10,818 nucleotides of DNA from NCBI GenBank assembly GCA_934101795.1, contig CAKORY010000023.1:1-10818 (forward strand), in the 5' to 3' direction. Positions 6,408-10,818 of the stretch are shown here, one piece after another. The translations under genes and the position numbers were made by a program. Origin of the DNA: an uncultured Bacilli bacterium (lineage in GTDB: Bacteria > Bacillota_I > Bacilli_A > RF39 > UBA660). The notes under the pieces were generated by a model. That model searched no databases, had not been told where the DNA came from, and was given only the letters and a program-made list of their open reading frames with translations. The first letter of the stretch is position 1; every line of letters begins with the position of its first letter.

Positions 6408-6981
6408 ATTTTATAAATTCATTATTCTTTTTTATTACTAAATATAATTTATCATCTTTAGTTTCACCGATTAATTTATTTTTTTCAACATAATCATATA
6501 GTTTTACAGATACATTAGTTAAATTTCCATACCAAATATCTACGCCATCAACACCTTGAATAATGACAGTTTCTCCATAATCATCTTTTTCTCCAGCAAA
6601 AACTACTACTCCACTTGTTAAATTATTAATTAAAGTGTTACTACTTAAACTTAGCATTTCACCATCTTTATAGTTTTCAATACTCTTATACACTAAATGG
6701 CCATTCATAACCATTTGATTATTATCATTTTTGGGAAGCACTTCTCCAAATAAATCTTCGTACCATCCTTTTATTTTAGTAAATGGAATACTTTCTGTTA
6801 AAACATGTTCTTTATATAAAAGTAAATTTTTATCACTTGAATTTGTAAATATTACACTAACTAAAAAGAATATCACTGCTATTAAAAACTTAGAAATAAT
6901 GGGTTTTATATTTATTTTAGAACTTGTTTTAAATTCATGACCACTTTTTCTTTTTTTAAAAGCTTCAAGATATTCTTCCAT
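6388..6981 (-). CDS. spoIVFA: SpoIVFA-like protein with degenerate LytM/M23 domain
   Basis: The 197-aa product has a basic cytoplasmic region (1-27), one membrane segment (about 28-46) and an extracytoplasmic part ending in a LytM-like fold (about 115-190). That part reads NLTSGVVVFAGEKDDYGETVIIQG, then VDIWYGNL, then a KLYLVIK strand. In an active M23 endopeptidase the equivalent positions carry zinc ligands; here the histidine of the YxHL motif is asparagine (YGNL) and HxH is missing, so it should be inactive. That matches SpoIVFA, the regulatory partner of SpoIVFB, whose gene follows directly with overlap. The ATG at 6981 has a GGTGAT ribosome binding site that contains the mreD TGA stop. 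Identity rests on architecture and synteny more than on sequence identity. Confidence 0.75.
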   Translation of the reverse strand: MEEYLEAFKKRKSGHEFKTSSKINIKPIISKFLIAVIFFLVSVIFTNSSDKNLLLYKEHVLTESIPFTKIKGWYEDLFGEVLPKNDNNQMVMNGHLVYKSIENYKDGEMLSLSSNTLINNLTSGVVVFAGEKDDYGETVIIQGVDGVDIWYGNLTNVSVKLYDYVEKNKLIGETKDDKLYLVIKKNNEFIKYEDYQA

Positions 6982-6986
6982 TTATA

Positions 6987-7367
6987 TCACCGATATAATT
7001 TTATGTCTTTACTATCTTTAATATAACTTATTATTATAAAGACACTATTTATAATAAACATATTAAAGAATATATTTTTAAAGTTAAAAATACTACAAAA
7101 AACTAAGTAATATATAAAAACTATACTTATATTAAAAACATAATAATTTATTACATTATAATAATTAATTTTGATATATTTATGCAATAAATATATTATA
7201 CACATAAATATGGTATTTAAAAAATAGGAATGTATAACAAATAAATCTATGAATAAACCTACAGCTAAGTTATAAATAAAACTTCTGGAATTAATATTAG
7301 TTAGAAAGAAAAAACTTTTAAAGGGCGTAAAATTATATATCATACTATCAATAAATACTTTAATCAT
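6987..7367 (-). CDS. mreD: Rod-shape-determining protein MreD (short form)
   Basis: MreD is a polytopic membrane protein of the elongasome that works with MreC, MreB and RodA/PBPs in lateral wall growth. This 126-aa product is almost entirely hydrophobic, with about four to five membrane segments, and lies directly after mreC, as usual. It is shorter than typical MreD (about 160-170 aa). The early SFFFLTNINSRSFIYNLAVGLFIDLFV segment, ending in a G-x-x-x-D in a helix, resembles the family. The ATG at 7367 overlaps the end of mreC by 8 bases and has a GGAGG ribosome binding site seven bases upstream. MreD is poorly conserved, so the call relies on position and topology. Confidence 0.78.
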   Translation of the reverse strand: MIKVFIDSMIYNFTPFKSFFFLTNINSRSFIYNLAVGLFIDLFVIHSYFLNTIFMCIIYLLHKYIKINYYNVINYYVFNISIVFIYYLVFCSIFNFKNIFFNMFIINSVFIIISYIKDSKDIKLYR

Positions 7368-8022
7368 GATTTAGCCTCCATACAAAAAGATAATCTAAAG
7401 TATCTAATCTATTTTCTATATCTACTTCTATTACTTTTTCAATTTCTGTATCATTTAAACTTACTTTTTTTACTTTACCTACATAGATATTATCTGGCAA
7501 ATTACCAAGTCCTGATGTATAAATTTCATCACCAATACTTATATTTTTATAGTTATTTATACTTGTTACCACTTGTTTTCCATTTTCTAATTTTAAAACC
7601 CCAACTGCATCATTAATTTTAACAGATATATTACTTTTCTTATTTGTTATTAAACTAACTACTGAATAATAATCATAAGTTTTACTAATTACTCCTACTA
7701 AACCATTATTTGTTAAAACAGCATCACCAACATTTATATTATTTTTTGAACCCTTAAATATAGTTAAAGTATTACTATATTCATAAACATCTCTATATTT
7801 AACACGACTTACTATAATATCTAAATTATCATTAAACTCTATATCTTTTATTTTTTTTATATTATCTAGCTCTTCTTTTAAATGCTTATCAAAATTAATA
7901 ACTATTTTACTTGTATTTAAATTAGGATTTACAGCAATTAAAAATCTATTTATTTGGCTAGCAAATAAAAATAGTAAAAAAACACCTAATAAAATAATGT
8001 AATCTTTATATTTCTTTATCAT
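7360..8022 (-). CDS. mreC: Rod-shape-determining protein MreC
   Basis: MreC is a bitopic protein whose extracytoplasmic part organises the cell-wall elongation complex. From the ATG at 8022 the product is 220 aa: a short MIKKYKDY cytoplasmic end, one membrane segment (about 8-25), a helical stretch (about 40-62) that should dimerise, then the double beta-barrel domain. Typical MreC motifs are visible: NINVGDAVLTNNGLVGVIS, SLITNKKSNISVKIN, GVLKLENGK, IGDEIYTSGLGNLPDNIYVGKV. The start is uncertain: a TTG at 8061 would add 13 residues, and neither start has a good ribosome binding site. I prefer the ATG because the membrane segment then sits at the usual distance from the N terminus. It follows the SPOR-like gene closely and overlaps mreD. 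Confidence 0.9.
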   Translation of the reverse strand: MIKKYKDYIILLGVFLLFLFASQINRFLIAVNPNLNTSKIVINFDKHLKEELDNIKKIKDIEFNDNLDIIVSRVKYRDVYEYSNTLTIFKGSKNNINVGDAVLTNNGLVGVISKTYDYYSVVSLITNKKSNISVKINDAVGVLKLENGKQVVTSINNYKNISIGDEIYTSGLGNLPDNIYVGKVKKVSLNDTEIEKVIEVDIENRLDTLDYLFVWRLNHD

Positions 8023-8041
8023 ATTATTAGTATGTCTAAAA

Positions 8042-8485
8042 TTATTTAATATATGAATCAAATAATTTTAAGATGCTGTTATTTACATTATCTATTACTT
8101 CTTCTTTATCACTTTTAAGTATTATATTTTCAAATTTACTTATTTTTTCTATTAAATCTTTAGATACTCTAACTTCTTTTAAGTAGTAATTTATTTCTTT
8201 ATTAGTATAGATTACTTCAAGTTTTGTTTTAACATCTTCATGATATGTAAGGGCAATAATAACTCTATAATAGTTGCTATCTTTATAAACAATGGATGAT
8301 GCAAAAGTTTTAGAAAAATCAAGAGCATTGTTATAGTCTTTAAAAACACCAGTTTGAAAAATGGTTACTACTTCTTCTTTTTTAGAAATAGCCCTTACCT
8401 CTTTGTTTATATCTCGGTAAAAAAGATAAGCTAGAAGTCCACCAATTGCAACAGAAAATAATAAAATCTTTAAATATTTTTTCAT
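8042..8485 (-). CDS. Membrane-anchored protein with SPOR-like domain
   Basis: The 147-aa protein starts at the ATG at 8485, which follows a GGTGAT ribosome binding site. A near-upstream TTG would overlap that site and is rejected. It has one N-terminal membrane segment (about 5-22) and an extracytoplasmic part. Residues about 38-105 resemble the SPOR fold: a VTIFQTGVFKDYNNALDFSK strand-turn-helix, then YYRVIIALTYHEDV, then a second helix and strand. SPOR domains bind denuded glycan strands at septa in many bacteria. It is the first gene of the mreC-mreD-spoIVFA-spoIVFB run, which supports a cell-envelope role. The domain assignment is pattern-based and could be wrong. An extended -10 promoter lies just upstream. 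Confidence 0.65.
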   Translation of the reverse strand: MKKYLKILLFSVAIGGLLAYLFYRDINKEVRAISKKEEVVTIFQTGVFKDYNNALDFSKTFASSIVYKDSNYYRVIIALTYHEDVKTKLEVIYTNKEINYYLKEVRVSKDLIEKISKFENIILKSDKEEVIDNVNNSILKLFDSYIK

Positions 8486-8501
8486 TTTTATCACCAATTA
8501 C

Positions 8502-8534
8502 ATCATAGCATAAACAAATTAAAAAATTTGTCAA
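8502..8534 (-). promoter_or_regulatory. Promoter for the SPOR-like/mre gene run
   Basis: On the minus strand a perfect TTGACA (8534-8529) precedes two overlapping -10 candidates: TATGCT (8512-8507) with a 16-base spacer, and TGCTATGAT (8510-8502), an extended -10 that would not need the -35. It is the only convincing minus-strand promoter upstream of mreC. Its -35 overlaps the -35 of the divergent promoter. Confidence 0.65.
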
Positions 8535-8556
8535 AATAAGTAAAATGTGCTATAAT
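8528..8556 (+). promoter_or_regulatory. Divergent promoter for the plus-strand gene
   Basis: TTGTCA (8528-8533), a 17-base spacer and a perfect TATAAT (8551-8556) preceded by TGC (extended -10) make a strong sigma-A-type promoter. The ribosome binding site AAAGGAGA follows at 8566-8573, eight bases before the ATG at 8581, giving a short leader of roughly 20 bases. Confidence 0.85.
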
Positions 8557-8580
8557 ACCAAAACAAAAGGAGAAATAATA

Positions 8581-9285
8581 ATGACATTATATATATTTCC
8601 AGAAGTAAATATGAAAGTTGAGATAGAAAAAAATAAAATATCTGTATATGATAATTTTACAGAAAAATGTGTTTATCAATTTGAAGGAGTATTTATTTTT
8701 AAAGTTTTAGATAATAGTAATTTTATGATATTAGAAAAATGTAATAAAAATGATTTAAAAGGTAATTGTGGTAAACAAAAATTAAGCTTTTTTAGAATAA
8801 ATGAAAAAGGTTCAAAGTCTGTTAATTCATTTTGCGTTAGACCAAATAGTTTAAAATTAAATAAAAGTCTATTATCAAGTAAAGAAATAATTATTCCTGG
8901 ATTTTATAAAGATTTTATTTATTCATTTGAATTTGATAAAGTTATTTCAGATTTTTATGATAGAATTTCTTTTGATGAAGAAAAGCAACAATTTTATGTT
9001 ATGGAAGAAGTACTTACTGATTTTGGTACAATGACTTTACACGGAGTGTTAGATATTGATGGTTTCTTACTTAATGAAAGCATGTATTCAAAAGAATTAG
9101 ATAGAAGCTTTTATATTAATCCATTTGATAAAGATGGTTCAATATATGAATTAACTGATAAATTTAATAAATTAATGAAAAGAAAAACAAGCAAAGAATA
9201 TTTTACTAATTTAGTAAATTATGAAAGAGATTGTTATTTAACTAGAAAAAGAAAAATACCAAAACAAAACTCATCATCAAGATGA
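8581..9285 (+). CDS. Unrecognised 234-aa protein
   Basis: I do not recognise a family. The ATG at 8581 is chosen because a clear AAAGGAGA site precedes it; an upstream in-frame ATG at 8545 overlaps the -10 and cannot be transcribed from this promoter. The protein has no signal peptide or membrane segment. The first ~110 residues alternate short hydrophobic strands with charged turns (VFIFKVLDNSNFMILEKC, KQKLSFFRINEKG), suggesting a beta-rich fold. The middle has acidic, aromatic-rich helices, and the tail is strongly basic (LTRKRKIPKQ). Cysteines are scattered and form no obvious zinc knuckle. It is monocistronic, transcribed divergently from the mre run with which it shares a promoter region, and closed by a long terminator whose stem overlaps its last codons. 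Base composition matches the neighbouring genes, so it looks native. Confidence 0.8.
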   Translation: MTLYIFPEVNMKVEIEKNKISVYDNFTEKCVYQFEGVFIFKVLDNSNFMILEKCNKNDLKGNCGKQKLSFFRINEKGSKSVNSFCVRPNSLKLNKSLLSSKEIIIPGFYKDFIYSFEFDKVISDFYDRISFDEEKQQFYVMEEVLTDFGTMTLHGVLDIDGFLLNESMYSKELDRSFYINPFDKDGSIYELTDKFNKLMKRKTSKEYFTNLVNYERDCYLTRKRKIPKQNSSSR

Positions 9286-9297
9286 GTTTTATTTTGG
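9259..9297 (+). terminator. Long, probably bidirectional intrinsic terminator
   Basis: 9259-9275 pairs with 9281-9297 at 16 of 17 positions around a 5-base loop (one C/A mismatch at 9265/9291). The stem ends in T-rich sequence on both strands, so it could stop transcription from either side. The TGA stop of the plus-strand gene (9283-9285) lies in the 3' arm. It also separates that gene from the convergent surface-protein gene. Confidence 0.85.
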
Positions 9298-9310
9298 CTA
9301 TATCTTAAAA

Positions 9311-9345
9311 TTATGACTTTTTAACTTTAAAATATTTATGACTTT
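9311..9345. repeat. Direct repeat pair TTATGACTTT
   Basis: TTATGACTTT occurs at 9311-9320 and again at 9336-9345, a 25-base period, with a related TTAACTTTAA between them. It lies in the AT-rich spacer just past the terminator. The function is unknown; spaced repeats of this kind occur at transposon ends and at protein-binding sites. Confidence 0.5.
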
Positions 9346-9385
9346 CTATTATACAATTTATCATGTGTCATTCTTAAAAGACATA

Positions 9386-9416
9386 GTTAAGTAAACGTGC
9401 TCCAGTTAAGTGAACG
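9386..9416. repeat. Direct repeat pair GTTAAGTRAACG
   Basis: GTTAAGTAAACG (9386-9397) recurs as GTTAAGTGAACG (9405-9416) with one difference and a 19-base period. A further CTCCAGTT repeat links 9400-9407 with 9433-9440. The repeats mark the AT-rich side of the boundary with the GC-rich block. They could be an insertion-sequence end or recombinase sites, but no transposase or recombinase gene is visible. Confidence 0.55.
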
Positions 9417-9470
9417 GACTCACAGTAAAAGCCTCCAGTTTATACAAACAAGAAGATTCTTTTGTTGATA

Positions 9471-9609
9471 ACTCGGCGCCGCTGCCTTCCCTCGCACAAA
9501 CCGCGAGACTCGGCAGTTGGGTCTTCCACCACGCCAATTTCTTGCCTTCGCATTATTTTGCACCCCGCCTGACCTAGCACGCGGATGCGCTAGACAGGCA
9601 TGTCCGATC
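9471..9609. other. GC-rich non-coding block downstream of the surface-protein gene
   Basis: This belongs to the ~310-base gene-free stretch 9298-9609. The first part (9301-9360) has 8 G/C in 60 bases, while 9471-9540 has 44 in 70. The block holds two imperfect hairpins: CTGCC/GGCAG plus CTCGC/GCGAG at 9482-9516, and GCCTG/CAGGC plus CTAGC/GCTAG at 9567-9599, each with an internal loop between its two stems. No gene is supported: a 55-codon frame on the plus strand (GTG at 9410) and a 37-codon frame on the minus strand (ATG at 9553) are both open, but lack good ribosome binding sites and recognisable products. Composition suggests acquired DNA. Confidence 0.7.
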
Positions 9610-9628
9610 CTAGTTTATTGAGATCGGA
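9603..9628 (-). repeat. Inverted repeat enclosing the stop codon of the surface-protein gene
   Basis: TCCGATC (9603-9609) and GATCGGA (9622-9628) are exact inverted copies around a 12-base loop that contains the TAG stop (9612-9610). There is no T-tract, so it is not an ordinary intrinsic terminator. Hairpins just past the variable region are known to stimulate retrohoming in some diversity-generating retroelements; whether that applies here is open. Confidence 0.6.
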
Positions 9629-10818
9629 TCAGTAGCAGAGCCACTTCCCGATGCATAGTTCACGGAAGATGAGAGATAGAAGACTGGCCGAACTCCGCAC
9701 TCAAGACTCGCGCCATAGCCGCCCAGATCGCCAGAGCTGCTCACATCGAACACACTATAGTCATTGTTTGCACGACGGGAAATTGTCCACTCATCAGCAC
9801 CTAAAAACATCCAATTAGTGCTTTTGATGGCTGCGTCATTATAAGTTTCTAAATTTGCTGTCCATGCACTTGGTGCTGCCGCAAATCCATAATCACTTGC
9901 ATACATTAATCCTATTTTTACTTTATATTCTGTTGCATTATCCGTTGCATTTGTTGTTACTGGACTTACTATTTCATTTTGATATGTTGTTTTGGCTGGT
10001 TGTAATCCCATATTTACCAATGTATTTCCTCCAACTTTCCATGTTGCATCTGCTATTTTACCTTTTGTTGTTTCATCAAATGTATTTATAAAATCACCAT
10101 TTAAATATGTATTTAGGCTAGAAGTTGACCATGTATTCTTATTATTACTATCCCATGCTTTATCTCCTACAGATGTTGATTTGATTAGTTTTACTTTATC
10201 ACCAAATACTCCGATTATTCTATATAAATTATCTGCTGGGCATGGTGTTGTACTTCCAAAACATACATAATTATTTACTTGATCACTTGCTCCTGCAAAT
10301 CTGTATGAATTATCTCCTGCTCCATTTGTTAGGCTTGCATCATGATAATAAATACCATTTTCTCCTTGTGTACCTGTGTAAAGATTTGTAATATATGATG
10401 CTAAAGTTGTTTTAACTATTGGTTCCTTTTGTATCATAACCTTTGCACTTAATGTACTTGTTGCATTTGCTGTTTGATCTCCTTCATAGTTTACAAATGT
10501 AAGCTTTAGTGTATATTGTTCTTCTTTTGCATCAGTTGTTGCTGTTATTATTTTCTTATTTGCTATAGTTATTAAACCATTTGTTGTTGTAACATCAAAA
10601 CCTGATATACTTTTGTTTTCTCTATCTTGAACTACTTTATGAGTTAGTCCTGATATTTCTGTTACTTCATTTCCATCTGGTCCTGTAACTGTTAATATAA
10701 GTTCTGGTTTATCTTCACCTAATGTATATTTGAATGTATTGTTTTCAATATTAAAATATACATAATAGTTATCTGTTGCTTCATTTGTCTTATTATTTGC
10801 AACTAATGTTGCTTTTGC
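9610..10818 (-). CDS. Large surface protein, C-terminal part, with lectin-like variable end
   Basis: The reading frame is open from the right edge to TAG at 9612-9610, giving 402 residues; the N terminus lies outside the window. An internal Met at 10437 is not the start, because the frame continues unbroken upstream. Residues 1-127 form an Ig-like, beta-rich region (YYVYFNIENNTFKYTLGE, LILTVTGPDGNEV, YTLKLTFVNYEGD), as in repeat-built adhesins. Then comes a region of a type often seen in gut Firmicutes surface proteins (NLYRIIGVFGDKVKLIKS, WSTSSLNTYLNGDF, GLMYASDYGFAA) and a C-terminal module with NWMFLGADEWTISRR and GVRPVFYLSSSV. I read the last two parts as C-type-lectin-like. The last ~60 codons are GC-rich: 28 of the final 56 sense codons end in G or C, against 4 of the first 56 visible. 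No LPXTG anchor follows the module. Confidence 0.85.
   Translation of the reverse strand, partial: AKATLVANNKTNEATDNYYVYFNIENNTFKYTLGEDKPELILTVTGPDGNEVTEISGLTHKVVQDRENKSISGFDVTTTNGLITIANKKIITATTDAKEEQYTLKLTFVNYEGDQTANATSTLSAKVMIQKEPIVKTTLASYITNLYTGTQGENGIYYHDASLTNGAGDNSYRFAGASDQVNNYVCFGSTTPCPADNLYRIIGVFGDKVKLIKSTSVGDKAWDSNNKNTWSTSSLNTYLNGDFINTFDETTKGKIADATWKVGGNTLVNMGLQPAKTTYQNEIVSPVTTNATDNATEYKVKIGLMYASDYGFAAAPSAWTANLETYNDAAIKSTNWMFLGADEWTISRRANNDYSVFDVSSSGDLGGYGASLECGVRPVFYLSSSVNYASGSGSATDPISIN
9640..9840 (-). other. Candidate hypervariable C-terminal segment
   Basis: Within the surface gene this segment covers roughly NDAAIKSTNWMF to the GVRPVFYL motif and just beyond. Codon use switches here from AT-ending codons with AGA-type arginine to AGC, GGC, CTG, GTG, GCG, CGT and CGG. 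Between WTISR and GVRP most codons end in C or T, the pattern left when a DGR rewrites AAC/AAT codons to NNC/NNT, although GC-rich codon use alone would also give it. The change of composition begins near 9840 and is complete by about 9780. Confidence 0.45.

Noticed and set aside
8545..8580. Upstream ATG at 8545 as start of the plus-strand gene
   Set aside because: It lies upstream of the -10 hexamer; the ATG at 8581 has a proper ribosome binding site.
9440..9553. A 37-codon minus-strand reading frame starting MRRQEIGVVEDP in the GC-rich block
   Set aside because: The site before it is at best a weak GGGGTG, the product is not recognisable, and the GC-rich composition makes chance open frames likely. 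It overlaps a strong inverted repeat.
9410..9577. A 55-codon plus-strand reading frame with a GTG start (VNGLTVKASSLYKQ...)
   Set aside because: No Shine-Dalgarno or promoter, and it crosses the composition boundary and two inverted repeats. Open by chance or a remnant; not enough to call a gene.
9380..9600. Integron attC site
   Set aside because: GTTAAGT fits the GTTRRRY end and the folded repeats have internal loops, but no matching RYYYAAC partner is in the right place and no integrase is visible.
9468..9840. Assembly misjoin as the cause of the GC-rich block
   Set aside because: The protein frame and the lectin-like module run across the change without interruption, and the change is gradual between 9840 and 9780. 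It cannot be fully excluded without reads.
9855..10270. Plus-strand open frames opposite the surface-protein gene
   Set aside because: They are leucine/histidine-rich antisense shadows of an AT-rich coding strand, with no ribosome binding sites.
10380..10437. Met at 10437 as the true start of the surface protein
   Set aside because: The frame is open upstream to the window edge with beta-rich, Ig-like sequence in the same codon style, and no Shine-Dalgarno precedes this ATG at the proper distance.
1..10818. CRISPR arrays, tRNA and rRNA genes
   Set aside because: No regularly spaced repeat of 24-40 bases, no cloverleaf with a GTTC/CCA end and no rRNA-like segment were seen on either strand.

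Overview
The window looks like chromosomal DNA from a very AT-rich, low-GC Gram-positive bacterium of the Bacilli/Firmicutes side, possibly one of the small uncultivated gut lineages related to Mollicutes; this placement is inference. TGA is a normal stop: seven genes here end in it (divIB, murB, murG, prp, the SpoIVFA-like gene, mreD and the plus-strand gene). Tryptophan is TGG, so the Mycoplasma code does not apply. Shine-Dalgarno sites are either AGGAGG-like or the GGTGAT type. Cell-wall synthesis genes (murG, murB, divIB, mreC, mreD) show a walled cell.

Layout. At the left edge (1-200) lie the first codons of a minus-strand gene, its sigma-A-type promoter and a ~130-nt structured leader whose last hairpin sequesters the ribosome binding site. 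From 201 to 8485 every gene is on the minus strand. In order of transcription (right to left) they are: a small membrane-anchored SPOR-like protein, mreC, mreD, a degenerate LytM protein (SpoIVFA-like), an M50 intramembrane metalloprotease (SpoIVFB-like), an L21 leader RNA with its own promoter, rplU, prp, rpmA, an unrecognised gene, a glycerophosphodiester phosphodiesterase-like gene, murG, murB, divIB and queH. This keeps the mreC-mreD-spoIVFA-spoIVFB-rplU-prp-rpmA order of Bacillus subtilis, without minCD, and joins it to a peptidoglycan/division cluster. Many genes overlap by 1-20 bases, so much of the region is probably translationally coupled. Terminator-like hairpins after rpmA and before the phosphodiesterase divide it into units.

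At 8486-8580 two divergent promoters share one TTGTCAA sequence as their -35 element. The plus-strand promoter drives an unrecognised 234-aa protein that ends in a long, probably bidirectional terminator.

From 9298 to 10818 the character changes. A large surface protein enters from the right edge on the minus strand (402 residues visible, N terminus missing). Its upstream part is AT-rich like the rest of the window. Its last ~60 codons and ~140 bases past its stop are GC-rich (about 57-63% in counted blocks, against 13-27% nearby), with different codon use. That C-terminal block encodes a WTISR...GVRPVFYL module of the C-type-lectin-like kind that diversity-generating retroelements (DGRs) often diversify. 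Three inverted repeats sit at and beyond the stop, followed by two sets of short spaced direct repeats. This boundary is the most likely place for something new: a retroelement-diversified or cassette-exchanged surface protein end. No reverse transcriptase, template repeat or recombinase is visible in the window.
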